NCBI GenBank assembly: GCA_965153455.1
Contig: OZ234503.1
Location: 372,001 to 436,000 of the forward strand
Reading direction: 5' to 3'
Length of the DNA: 64,000 nucleotides
Origin: Sphagnum compactum
Taxonomy: Eukaryota; Bryophyta; Sphagnopsida; Sphagnales
Shown here: positions 38,285-49,217 of the stretch, one piece after another
Layout: every line of letters begins with the position of its first letter
Numbering within the stretch: position 1 is the first letter of the stretch
The notes under the pieces: generated by a model
The model's input: only the letters and a program-made list of their open reading frames with translations
Databases searched by the model: none
What the model was told of the DNA's origin: nothing
Position numbers and translations under genes: made by a program

Positions 38285-39149
38285 CTAAAGCCGCGGACGG
38301 ATAGTCGCCTTTAGAAAGGGCAAGGTTTGGTCTATTTTCATGGACTCGCAGATGCAAAGTGTGTGGCAGCGCGTAGCCAGGTTGAACAAAACCCTCATGT
38401 CCTCATCATCAATTTCAACAAGCGGCATGTCCAGAACGTGGAGTGAACTTGCTGTCTCTGCAAGTAAGTTAAATATAGCTAAATATACATGGACTCGCAG
38501 ATGCGAAGTGTGGCAACGCGTAGCCAGGTTGAACAAAACCCTCATGTCCTCATCATCAATTTCAACAAGCAGCATGTCCAGAACCTGGAGTGAACTTGTT
38601 GTCTCTGCAAGCAAGTTATATATAGCTAAATATAGCGAGGGTGTTGTGAAGCCAGCTGCTCCTTCTATTGCTGCTACTGCTAGCGTTGTTGTATTCCCTA
38701 TGTCTATCAACAACCTCAACATCTTCATGGAGCTCTTGGTTGGACACCACCATGCACACCGAGGTTTCTGCTGCTGGGGTAGGTGGTGTTGCGAAATCAA
38801 ACTCTCTAGAAGAAGGGATGGAATAATGCTCTGCTGCTTTTGATGTAACAGGAATCTCAAATTCGTTTGCAGTAGGCAGGACATCCAACGCTGGTGTACA
38901 ACAACAAGCAAAAGAATCCTTTGTTTCCGAAGGATGATCATCTGTTTTCGAAACATCTTGTGGTGTAGAGGAAATTGCAGCAACGTCTGCAGCATCATCA
39001 TCATCGGCTACTACTTCTGCGCTGCTCTCGAGCTTTGAGCAGCGATGATGATGATGATGGAGGAGGAGACGTGCAGATTTGGAAGAAGGCGACAGAGAGA
39101 AGGTGTTATCGCTAGATCCTGATGCTCCTGCTGCTGATGCTGCCGGCAT
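38285..39149 (-). pseudogene. Coding-like sequence with internal duplication, unknown
   Basis: From an ATG at 39149 a minus-strand frame reads MPAASAAGASGSSDNTFSL, with five consecutive histidines, an Asp-rich patch and a CCC patch, to 38616. In another frame a 50-residue module follows twice: YLAIYNLLAETTSSLQVLDM and YLAIFNLLAETASSLHVLDM, each followed by VEIDDEDMRVLFNLATRCH. The leucine and cysteine spacing is loosely like leucine-rich repeats, which is only a suggestion. The two parts could be exons joined across the frame change or a broken gene. I do not recognise the protein. Confidence 0.4.
38339..38636. repeat. Tandem duplication, 150 + 147 bp
   Basis: CATGGACTCGCAGATGC begins each copy (38339 and 38489), and both continue through GTAGCCAGGTTGAACAAAAC, CCTCATGTCCTCATCATCAA and GGAGTGAACTTG. 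The copies differ by a few substitutions and a 3 bp deletion, so the frame is kept in the repeated minus-strand protein module. Confidence 0.93.
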
Positions 39150-39590
39150 TCCTCCTTGCAGCAGTCTCAGAAAAAGAAGCTCAGCAGAGTTAATCAGACA
39201 GACAATGAAATGATTTTGTAGCTACTGAGTAGTTTTTGAAGTTTCGAGTTTTGATTTTTGGCTTCCCCCCCCCCCCACCCTTTTCAGAAAAATAAAGTTC
39301 AGTGTTTGCAGATCCTTGATCTCTGAGAGAGAGAGAGAGAGCGAGATTATGGTTTTTTTTTAGGACCCATTTGGGCCATGAGGGAGATGGAGGTGGTATT
39401 GCTATGAGCTCCAACAAGAAGAGACAATGTACATACATTAGCCCAATTTGAGCTAGGAGGGAGAGATGGAGTTGGTGTTGCGGTGATTCTTCTATAGCAA
39501 GGAGGAGGGGAGTTGAAGAGAAAGATAGAAGAGAGAGACAGAGGGACGCAAGAGACACGGTAGGCACCAGAAGAGGTTGCTACGGGGAGA

Positions 39591-40016
39591 GTGGGCAACA
39601 ACGAGGATGGTGAACAACAGATTGAAGCACAACAAGATGGACTCATCAACAACAACATAGCTTTCTCGGTTAATGCTGCTCTTCTTCTTCCTCCTGCATT
39701 AGCAGCACCACCTGCTGCTGTCTCCACGGTTTCCACAACACAAAAACCCTTCGCAAAAAAACTGAGATCAATGTCAAATTAGTAGCCCAATTTTCTGTTA
39801 CATTTTGCTTCTCCTGTACATACAGTAGTGAAGGATAGTAGGGCCATTCAGGTCAGAAGGCTTTCTGTTGTAGATTTGGAGGGCTCATGTGGAGATTCTG
39901 GAACAAATGGTTTGGAAGGCTGTTTTAGACCTAAGAAGAGTGATCTCCAGCCTCTCACTCAGAATGGTGGGAAGATTAACATTGTTATGGATTGTACAGG
40001 CCAGTGGCAGTAAGTT
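39591..40016 (+). pseudogene. Plus-strand ORF with two adjacent stops, unknown
   Basis: One frame runs from about 39591 (NNEDGEQQIEAQQDGLINN, then AALLLPPALAAPPAAV) to SMSN, meets TAG TAG at 39780-39785, and continues in the same frame (LLHFASPVHTVVKDSRAIQV, DLEGSCGDSGTNGLEGCF, KINIVMDCTGQWQ-stop). Two Gln codons (CAG CAG) at the stops would restore one frame. The C-terminal codons form the left arm of the perfect hairpin at 39987. No family recognised. An overlapping minus-strand frame (39347-39736) is the alternative reading. Confidence 0.3.
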
Positions 40017-40100
40017 TAGCATCAGCAACTGATCAGTTGAGTAAATCCAGCAGGTTCGTTGCTGATGCTAAACTTACTGCCACTGGCCTGTACAATCCAT
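39987..40100. repeat. Perfect 43 bp inverted repeat (hairpin, 28-nt loop)
   Basis: The left arm 39987-40029 (ATGGATTGTACAGGCCAGTG onward) is matched without mismatch by the reverse complement at 40058-40100 (ending CCTGTACAATCCAT). The loop is 40030-40057. Pairing stops sharply at both ends. A transcript would fold to a 43 bp perfect duplex, long enough for Dicer processing. The left arm overlaps the last codons of the plus-strand ORF, so it looks like a recent inverted duplication of that ORF's 3' end. Confidence 0.95.
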
Positions 40101-40431
40101 TACACTATGATTGAAATAGTGGGAGCAATTTTAAAATGCAAACAAAATCAACACTGGAAGAAGACTCATATACTTGTCACCCATAATAAAGCACTTCTCC
40201 TGCATTTCCCGAACTGTTGTTTTTGCAATCTTTGGATTGGGAAATTTGACCAAGGCCTCCACTGTCCACCCAAATGGCTTACCAACATGAGAGTCACTCA
40301 AAGCATACAATACCTATACAACATAGCACAAAGTCCATTTTTTCTTATGAATATTTTTGATTGAGAAGGTGGGGAAAGGTGGTAGTGGCAACTTACAAGA
40401 ATGGAAGTGCCTATAAGAGGGTGGTACACCA

Positions 40432-40651
40432 GTGCATTAGGCATAGGGCTCACACTTTTGTCTGAAGAACAGAGCAGACACCTCAGTTCGAATTTTTTAA
40501 GTCACTACAAAGTTCATTCTAATTTTTTTAATAATCACCAAAAATTTGAGAAAAATATTCAATTTTTTATATAAAAATGGCCAGATTCTATACTATATAT
40601 GGTTCAAGTAGGTATTACACAATAGGATACACACATCTGTGCATTATGCAC
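40432..40651 (+). mobile_element. Two decayed Helitron 3' termini
   Basis: GTGCATTAGGCATAGGGCTC at 40432 and GTGCATTATGCACGGGGCTC at 40639 share the palindrome plus GGGC tail seen at 46595 and, with an intact CTAG end, at 47281-47307. Here the terminal CTAG has become CTTT and CTAT. They mark ends of older copies of the same Helitron family. Confidence 0.6.
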
Positions 40652-40680
40652 GGGGCTCAAACTATTTCCGACATTACAAA

Positions 40681-41475
40681 ACAGAGAGCAAAAGAAGAGA
40701 AAAAAAACCATACTTGAAAAAAAAATGAGGTTTGTCTTCTTTTTCCAAACTTCAAACCTGCATCTAATTACCAGACTTGGGTTGGGTGAAGCGTCTCCAA
40801 CAGATTTTGGGCCAGAAGCACAAGCATAACCTGCATCTATTACCGGACGGACATTTGACATTCCACCCTTCGACTTGACGTCCTCCTGAGACGGTTCTGG
40901 CTTGGATCCGTTGCTCTTGGGTGAGTCCTCCCTTAGTATCTCTTTAATTTAGAACTCTTTTTAAACACTTAAAGATGAAACAAAAAAGGGAAATCCAGTA
41001 AAATAAGAAACAAAATAGAGAGCAAAAGAAGAGAAAAAAAACCATACTTGAAAAAAAAATGAGGTTTGTCTTCTTTTTCCAAACTTCAAACCTGCATCTA
41101 ATTACCGGACTTGGGTTCGGTGAAGCGTCTCCAACAGATTTTGGGCCAAAAGCACAAGCATAACCTGCATCTATCACCGGACAGACATTTGACATTCCAC
41201 CCTTCGACTTGATGTCCTCCTCAGACGGTTCCGGCTTGGATCCGTCGCTCTTGGGTGAGTCCTCCCTTAGTAGCTCTTTAATTTAGAACTATTTTTAAAC
41301 AGTTAAACATGAAACAAAAAAGGGAAATGCAGTAAAATAATATTTTAAAACGTTTAAAAAATAGATGACAAAAAATAAGAAACAAAACAGAGAGCAAAAG
41401 AAGAGAAAAAAAACCATACTTGAAAAAAAAATGAGGTTTGTCTTCTTTTTTCAAACTTCAAACCTGCATCTAATC
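40681..41475. repeat. Tandem repeat of ~333-371 bp, 2.3 copies
   Basis: AGAGAGCAAAAGAAGAG starts units near 40681, 41016 and 41388. Each continues through CATACTTGAAAAAAAAATGA, GTCTTCTTTTTCCAAACTTC and AAACCTGCATCTAAT. The first two also include TTTTGGGCCA, GCACAAGCATAACCTGCATC and a CGGACGGACATTT/CGGACAGACATTT phrase similar to one just after the Helitron palindrome at 46595. It lies just upstream of the Helitron ORF. Confidence 0.88.
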
Positions 41476-41885
41476 AAACAAAAATAAAAAAGTTTTTTTA
41501 ATTATTTTAATTATAATACATATTAGAAAAACTACATTTAAAAGAAAAATAAAATAGAAACTAAATAAATAAATAAACACATAAAATAGAAAAAAATGAA
41601 CATAGACAAAATAAGAATAGAAAAAATTAAAACATGAAGCAAACATTTGTAATAAATTTTTAAATGTCTAATTTTATTTCAGTTGTTTTTTTTAGTGTTT
41701 CAAGCATGGTTTTGCATTCATTAAACTTGATGAATTGAGTGAGTGAGTTTAGTCTTTTCATTATTTATTTTTCTTATATGTATATTATGTTCTGTTCTGT
41801 TCAAATTATCAAGTTTTGCTCCAATTAATTTTGACAAGAAAACAAAATGAACAATCAAATGTGCAGGAGAAACCCCCCGCCCCAA

Positions 41886-42325
41886 GATGCTCGAATTGTT
41901 TGGAGACGGAGATGCGTCAGCTCAAGGCACGTCAGAATCTGCACATGAACGTTGTAATTGCCTGCCGAAAAAATGGCGTGCTAAGCAACGTGAACACCCT
42001 TCTTTTCGTAAGGATGCTTTACAATTGTTTGGAGACAGAGATGCATCAGCTCAAGGCACGTCAGAATCTGCACATGAACGTCGCAATCGCCTCCGGAGAT
42101 AAAGTCGTGCTAAGCAACGTGAACACCCTTCTCTTCGCAATGATGCCTTACAATTGTTTGGAGACGGAGATGCGTTAGCTAAAGGCACGTCAGAATCTGC
42201 ACATGAACGTCGCAATCGCCTGCAAAGAGAAAGCCGTGCTAAGCAACGTGAACACCCTTCTCTTCGTAATGACGCGTTACAATTATTTAGAGATGGAGAT
42301 GCGTTAGCCCCGGGACGATGGGATT
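41886..42325 (+). repeat. 129 bp in-frame tandem repeats in Helitron N-terminus
   Basis: Four units begin at 41886, 42013, 42142 and 42271; the last is partial. The 129 bp period equals 43 codons, so each unit encodes about the same peptide (LQLFGDGDALAKGTSESAHE, then RRNRLQRESRAKQREHPS). The first unit is 2 bp shorter at its start. Basic, repeated N-terminal modules are known in plant Helitron helicases. Confidence 0.9.
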
Positions 42326-45300
42326 GTGGAGAAATGGACACAATATGTGGATTCTGCAACGCGAAAATGTGGATCAAAGAACGATCGGCAAAGTCGAACA
42401 ACCACCCACAATTTTCTCTGTGTTGCGAGAATGGCAAAGTTTTGTTGCCGGATCTTCTGGAAGTTCTTTTAACCAGCAAAGAGAGCAGTGCCGTCAAATT
42501 TCGAGATCAGATTCGCATGTACAATTCGGTGTTGGCATTAACTTCGCCGGTGCCAAAGTTGATGAGTCGGTAACAGGAGGGCCTGGACCGTACTCCTTTC
42601 GCATTCAAGGTGAACTTTATCACAAAATTGGATCCCTATGTCCTGCCGAAGGATAACGGCCACAGCTGTACATTCATGATACGAAACGCAAACATCAAAA
42701 CCGGCATGCTGTTATGCCCTCGCTTGATCCAACAACGTTGGATCGGTTGTTGACCATGATGTACAATATCAATCCCTATGTCAAAGTGTTCAAAATGGCA
42801 AGGGATATGATGGCAACAAAAGGTGCTCCCATGGATCTGAAATTGCGTCTCATTGCCTCTCGAACAAAGGATGCCCGTCGATACAATGTGCCAACGGCCG
42901 ATGAAGTCCCTGCATTGATGGTAGGAGATGGTTCTGAGGCTGTAGACAGACATGACGTCGTCCTTGCTCAACAAGCTGGCCCGTTTTAGCGCATTTCTGA
43001 ACTACATGTCGGATACATGGTTCTACATTATTCGTTGTTATTTCCTTACGGTGAAGATGGATGGCATCCGAATATTCCGCTCAATGGTGTTATTGCTGAT
43101 GCAGATTTGAATGAAGACCATGTGGAAGAATCTGAGCTTCAAAGAAAGCATTGCAATGTGACAATGGCCGAATTTTACGGTTATCAACTTCAACATCGAG
43201 ACACCGATGGCATTGGGTTGCTTCGAGGTGGCCGATTGCGGCAACAATACATTGTGGATGCTTATGCGGCTATCGAACAAAATCGCTTGAAGTATCTGCG
43301 CCTAAATAAAAAAAAACTTCGTGCGGATCTTTATCAAGGCCTTCAAGACGCCATCGCTGCAGGTGACACTAGCGTTGTTGCCATCGGACAGAGGATCATT
43401 CTACCATCTTCTTTCACAGTAGGTCCACGTCACATGGTTTAGAATTATCAAGATGCCATGGCAATCTGCAGATGGGCCAGCTGTCCGGATGCGTTTGTTA
43501 CATTCACTTGCAATCCCCAATGGCTTGAAATCAGAAGAATGTTGTTGCTCGGATAGCAACCTGGGGATCGACCGGATTTGGTAACCCGAGTGTTCAAAAT
43601 CAAGCTGAAGGAGTTGATCAATGAGATTCACAAGAACCATATTCTGGGACGCACGATTGTGGGAATCTATGTCGTTGAGTTTCAAAAGCGTGGGCTGCCG
43701 CATGCACACATTCTCATCTTTTTTACCGAAGACTGCAAGCCACACACGGTTGAGGATGTAGACCGCATGATCAGTGCTGAACTCCCGAATTCAGAAACGA
43801 ACAAGTTGGCCCACGAGACGGTTGCCAGATGCACGATGCATGGTCCATGTGGAGCTGCGTTTCCAAATGCCCCGTGCATGGAAGAAGGCAAATGCAAAAA
43901 ACAATATCCACGCAAGTTCCAATCCGAAACGGTGACGGATGTAAACGGATACCCTATTTATCGGCGTAGAGATACGGGGAACACAGTTGTGGTTCATGGC
44001 ATTGAATTGGACAATCGTTGGGTGGTACCGCACAATGTCTATTTATCGACCAAATACGATGCGCACATCAACGTTGAGGTCTGCAACAATATTCGTGCAG
44101 TCAAGTATCTATTCAAGTACGTATATAAAGGACATGATCGTGCGACTGTTGAGATCTCGTGCCAGAGCGACAATGCCAACGAAGGAAATGTGGTCGATAC
44201 TGATGAAATTAAAAAATATCTCAACTGTTGCTATGTATCTGCATCGAAAGCAGCATGGCGCATCTTCAAGTTTGATGTGCATGAGCGGTTTCCTACCATT
44301 GAGCGTTTGCAATACCATTTGCCCAATCAGCAAATGGTGTTGTTTCGCGATGACGATGATGTGCAGGAAGTGGCAACACGGTCAGCCATTTCCAGAATGA
44401 TGCTCACAGAATGGTTCAAAACAAACCAAGAATCGAAAGTTGCACGAATCCTTACGTTCGATTATTTCCTTCAGCAATGGGTGTGGAATCGGAAGCTGAA
44501 GCGATGGACAATGCGCAAGAGAGGCTTTGCCATTGGTCGGATGTATTATGCACACCCGACATCGGGTGAACGTTACTATTTGCGAATGCTGCTGAACTAC
44601 GTCAAAGGTGCCACATCCTACGAGCATTTGCAAACAGTGGATGGCACAGTGCACGACACATTCAAAGATGCATGCATTGCGATGGGTTTGTTTGCAGACG
44701 ACAATGAATGGCATCAAGCCTTGGAAGAAGCCGACATTTGGGCCTCGGGACGACAGCTGCGTGACATGTTTGCCTGCATGTTGATGTTTTGCGAGGTCAC
44801 GAATCCCAGACAGCTATGGGATGCACATTGGGAGTCTTTGAGCGATGACATTGAAACAATGACACGTTACGAGCGTGCTGATCCAACTGTTACCCTTTCT
44901 GAGGATACGTTGAAGGATCGTGCATTGTATGAGATCGATCAGGTTCTCATGCGCAATGGACACCGCCTGGAAGATTTTCCAACCCTTCCCAAGTCTAATT
45001 ACATCCCTTCTGTTCATGGAAGAAACCGATTGGTCCAAGAAGAACTAGCTTATGATCGGCATTCATTGACCACAGATGCAGACAATGCAGAAGATAGGCT
45101 CAATGATGATCAACGCAACGCATACGAAACTATTTTGAATGCTGTGACAAACAAAGAGGGCAAACTGTTCTTCGTGTATGGCAGTGGTGGAACCGGCAAA
45201 ACATTTGTTTGGACAACACTTCTGTCCCGTCTACGAGGGCAAGGCAAAATCGTGCTTGTAGTTGCCTCATCAGGAATCGCATCTCTATAACTTTCGGGCG

Positions 45301-46548
45301 GCAGAACCGCCCATTCAAGATTCAAGATTCCGATTGATCTGCACGATGAGTCAACTTGCAACATCACACAACAGACGAAAGTGGCCGAATTGGTGCGTAA
45401 AGCTGACCTGATCATTTGGGATGAGGCGCCGATGATGCATCGTCAAGCTTTCGAAGCTGTTGATCGCACCCTGCGTGATTTGATGCAATTGGATGACGCA
45501 CAAGCAAACGAGAAAATCTGTGGTGGGAAAACCATGGTCCTTGGTGGGGATTTTCGACAAATCTTGCTTGTAATTCCCAAGGGGGGACGAGAAGACATTG
45601 TTAGTGCTTCCTTGCCTCGGTCGCATCTTTGGCAGCATGTTATAATGCTTCATCTTCATATCAACATGCGAGTCATGGCAACCAATTCTAAAGAGCAGCG
45701 AGAGTTTGCCAAATGGGTGTTGAATGTTGGAGACGGTAATCTTCCTACCATTGCAGAAGAAGAAGGTGTCGATCCAAATTGGATCGAAGTTCCATCCCAT
45801 ATGAGGCTACCAGCAGAAGATTGCAGCTTAAGAGGACTAATCTGAACCGTCTATCCGGATCACGGTGCCACTCTGGAGATGCCATGTATCTTATGCAACG
45901 CAGCATTTTAACCCCCAAAAATACTAACGTTGATGAAGTCAACAATGCAATTTTAGAATCGCTATCTAAAGAATCGCACACGTACCTGAGCGCAAATTCT
46001 TTGACTCCAACAGAAGAAGGTGCAAGTGTTGCTGCAGGAGTTTCAATGGATTCATTGTATCCAGTGGAATTTTTAAACACTTTGCAATTCAGCGGTATCG
46101 CAAATCATGAGCTGCAACTCAAAGTGGGCATGCCAATTCTTTTGTTGCGCAATCTCAATCAATCAATAGGATTGTGCAATGGTACCAGGTTGATTGTCAA
46201 GAGATTGGGTCAGAGTGTCATTGAAGCGGAGATCATCACAGGGAACAATGTCGGCAAACGTGTGTTCATACCCCACATCATCATGTCCCCCTCCGGGACT
46301 GATTGGCCATTTGTTTTGCGTCGTCGTCAATTTCCAATTCGAGTGGCGTTTGCAATCACAATCAACAAGAGTCAAGGTCAGACATTCAACAACGTTGGGG
46401 TATATTTGCCGTCTCCGGTCTATTCCCATGGTCGTTGTATGTTGCTATTTCACGAGTCACAAGTAGTGCAAACATCAAGATTTTCAACGGCCAGGGTCCC
46501 GATAGATACATGCGAAATGTCGTATATAAAGACATTTTGGACCTGTAG
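41886..46548 (+). mobile_element. Helitron Rep/helicase polyprotein, decayed
   Basis: The rolling-circle transposase is almost complete but broken. In order: basic tandem repeats; N-terminal Helitron domain with ICGFCNAKMW and FSLCCENGKVLLP (42330-42450); GPYSFRIQGELYHKIGSL; ELHVGYMVLHYSLLFPYGED (43000); the Rep HUH motif GLPHAHILIFF (43695); the Rep tyrosine motif VKYLFKYVYKG (44100); Walker A GSGGTGKT (45180); Walker [10 protein letters not shown] (45410); GDFRQIL (45550); NMRV; and the last helicase motif TINKSQGQTF (46360). It ends DILDL-stop at 46548. In-frame stops are at 42654, 42987, 43440, 43554, 45288 and 45843, with frame changes near 42545, 45855 and 46432. Most stops sit at expected Gln codons. 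A family palindrome follows the stop by about 45 bp. The 5' TC end was not located. Confidence 0.93.
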
Positions 46549-46594
46549 TTTGTAGTTGTAATTTTGTAATATGTACCGTCAAATACACACACCT

Positions 46595-46607
46595 GTGCAT
46601 TATGCAC
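46595..46607 (+). mobile_element. Helitron 3' hairpin after helicase
   Basis: GTGCATTATGCAC preceded by ACACACCT and followed by GGGGCTTAAAT. It is the palindrome expected just inside a Helitron 3' end, 47 bp after the helicase stop. The usual CTAG about 10 bp further on is absent, so the end has mutated, or transposition now uses the intact end at 47307. Confidence 0.6.
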
Positions 46608-46719
46608 GGGGCTTAAATCCGTCCATTTGGTCGGCTTCCCCTGAATCCGTCCATCCATCCCGTCATCCAGCCGGACGGACATTTCATCCATCCCGCCATC
46701 CGTCTATTTAAAACTAGAA

Positions 46720-48269
46720 GCATGCCAATTAGGGAGGTGAGGCACGAATCTGTGAAGCCGGTGAGGAAAGGGGAAACGATGATTATAGGAAAGACAGGAT
46801 TTATGGGAAAGACAGGGAGGACGTTACAGCTAAGCTAGCTAGCTTGCTACTACGTACCTGTTCATGTAGACGTGTCAGCAGAGACGTTAGATCTAGGCGA
46901 TAAATCCAACGGCGGAGGAGGCCATACGAAATCAAGCCGCCAGGACCTGGGAAATCTCACTTATCTTGGTGTATTCTAATTTTTCCTAAGAGGATTAATC
47001 TCCCATGTCAGTGTCATATATCCGACGGTTGTAAAAAGTGGTAGTGGGCATTGGTATATCCTCTCCCTTGAAATACTTACTTGACAAGGTAAAACATTTT
47101 AGAAAATCATTTGTGATATTTTTTGTCAAAAAATGGTGCTATTGGGAATTATTGGGAACATAAGGGAACATAAAACATACCAAGGAAGGTGGAGAGGAAA
47201 AACATAAAGGAAGAGGGAAAGGAAGGAAGGTGGGAAAATCAAAAGAAAATTTGCTTCTCCTCCCTGACACACACACACCTGTGCCTTAGGCACGGGGCAC
47301 ACACTAGTAAGACAATAAGGAAGAAAGGTGATTAACAAACCCTGACAAACTTCATTAAATAGAGCGTCCAACAAAAGGGTAAAAGAAGGAATAAAGAGAG
47401 GAGCGAGAAAGGAACCATGTTTAAGAGAGAAGAACATCAAAACCGAGAGAGAGTCCCAGGCTTTCTCCTCAAGCTTTCCCCTTTCACAATGTTTTGCATC
47501 AGGTTACAGATGCAACAGTATTTTGATCTTGACACTCCAAGACAGAGGTAAAAAACCATGGGATGGGAGCTGATGAAGTCAGTTGGTATGTTAATTCACC
47601 AGCTGGTACAGCCATACAGTTGGTCACTACCATACATGTTGCTGTTGTTCAAATTACTCCCTCAGTTTTTTCTTTGGTCTTTTAGGGTTTTTAGGATCTC
47701 CCTGTTTTCTTTGTCACTCTTACTTTTTCCAGTTTGTTGATATGTTGTCAGATTGTAAATGTCTATACCTTTGTTGTTGAGCCATCTCTCAATTCTAGTC
47801 AAAGTGGTATGTTTGAGACCACTCTGGTCTCCTCTGCTTGCCCAGAGCTGTGTTTGAGTAAGTAATAGTACCCCACTTTGCATGATGCTACTATTGAGGT
47901 TTACAGAGATAATTCTCAAAATGGAGTGGTTACATCTCTTAGACTCTCTTCCAATCATCACTCTTATTTTCTGTTCCTCTGATCTGTCTGTGGATGTCTT
48001 TTCTAATTCCAATCTTAATTTTCTTTCTGTGTGGTCATCAGGTTCTCAGACATTACTGATGAGAAGAAAGCAGGTGTGAAGGGTGCAGCTCTTGCCTGGG
48101 CTCACCTTGGCTTGGGCCTATGCAGATATCTGAGGTCCGCCAATATGATGGGCCACCTATGACAGTTTTGTGAATTTTGCGTCAGAACTGTTAGTTGACA
48201 TGCTGTGTTGTTCTTATCTTAGACTTTCCATGTGTGATTTTGACACTGTCACCTCTTGATTGCTCCTAG
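46720..48269. other. Mixed spacer with Helitron end, no confident gene
   Basis: Apart from the intact Helitron 3' end at 47281-47307, no gene is recognised. Frames near 47558-47740 and 48012-47662 have no motif support. A GGGAGCTGATGAA phrase at about 47566 recurs near 49304. Confidence 0.3.
47281..47307 (+). mobile_element. Intact Helitron 3' terminus (hairpin + CTAG|T)
   Basis: GTGCCTTAGGCAC forms a 5 bp stem with a TTA loop, followed by GGGGCACACACTAG and a host T. This is the standard Helitron 3' structure: a palindrome about 10 bp before CTRR, inserted at an A-T target. The copy is in the same family and orientation as the ends at 40432, 40639 and 46595. It could be the end of the autonomous element by read-through or of a nested non-autonomous copy. 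Confidence 0.75.
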
Positions 48270-48389
48270 GAAGCATTGCAGGAGCATCACTTGACTGTCA
48301 TGGGGATGCTGGGCAAGGCTATGAAGAAAGTCTCTGGAGAGGATCACAAAGAAGAACAACCCATTGGGGCCAGTTTTTTTTTGCCACAG
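48270..48389 (+). other. Exon-like 40-codon segment
   Basis: Between an acceptor (TTGCTCCTAG) and a donor (CACAG|GTATGTC) lies an open phase-0 segment of exactly 40 codons: EALQEHHLTVMGMLGKAMKK, then VSGEDHKEEQPIGASF, ending LPQ. The borders and the composition look like a real plant exon. No family recognised. It may belong with the plus-strand pieces at 48.9-52.3 kb. Confidence 0.4.
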
Positions 48390-48899
48390 GTATGTCTCCT
48401 ACTCTAATTATGAGTAGGAGACATTTGATGTTTGCAAAACTGAGTGCAACTCACTTGGCAAGTCCAAGAATGTTGGCTAAGAATTCTGAACTGTTTTGAA
48501 CTGCTGCTGAATGACACAGCCAAATGCAGTTAGGGCAGACAGTGGCAACAGTTATGGACAAATTTGTCCACTGTCTGATAGTGAAGCAGGTGGAGCAGAT
48601 GCCTAGACATCAGTGGGCATTTTGACCCAAACATATGATGTTGTACACTGCAAAATAGACCGCTGATACTGTGGTAGCAGATGGCAATTGTTGGGAACAA
48701 GCTTGTGGCACAGCCACAGTGAATGAAAAGCATTAATTGGCACTTCAACGGAAACTAATGATGGTAGGGCAGCAGATGGGTGTAGGATTGCCTGCTGAAA
48801 GGTACCATCGTTCGCTAGATGCTGTACTCCATCCATGGTGCTGTTCATGTTTTGTCAACACCTCATTGTCTGATGCTTAAGCATGGTATTGCCATTGCT

Positions 48900-49217
48900 T
48901 TTCAACAGGAAAATCTCCTGTCCAATAATCCTTTCCCAAAAGATTGCTTGGGGATGTACCCATTAGCATTTTTAATGGGCATTTGCAATGCAAGAGTGTT
49001 TCTGCACAATCTCAAATTGCTTTGCAGTGCACAGTTTGCAATGCAGCCTTCGGAGCATTTGTTGCTACAAGTTGACAAGAATGCCAGCTTCCAGGACAGC
49101 CAGTGCTTCTGGAACAGGGAATGATTTCTCCTACCACAAATGCCTGGAGGAGAAGCCTGCCAGTGAGTTCCTTGCCTGGATTAGAAAAGAAACACACAAT
49201 CCACACAGGGAATCTCA
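48900..49217 (+). other. Exon-like sequence upstream of duplicated block
   Basis: After a likely acceptor (CTTTTCAACAG) one frame reads GHLQCKSVSAQSQIALQCTV and CNAAFGAFVAT with a CxxC pair. Another reads ASASGTGNDFSYHKCLEEKP then ASEFLAWIRKETHNPHRESQ up to TCTCAG|GTGAAC. The last point is a donor-like border and coincides exactly with the start of duplicated copy B. I cannot assign a family, and the frames do not join cleanly. Confidence 0.3.

Noticed and set aside
43401-45415. Several 60-150 codon minus-strand frames
   Set aside because: All lie opposite the Helitron Rep/helicase coding strand and show no independent motif.
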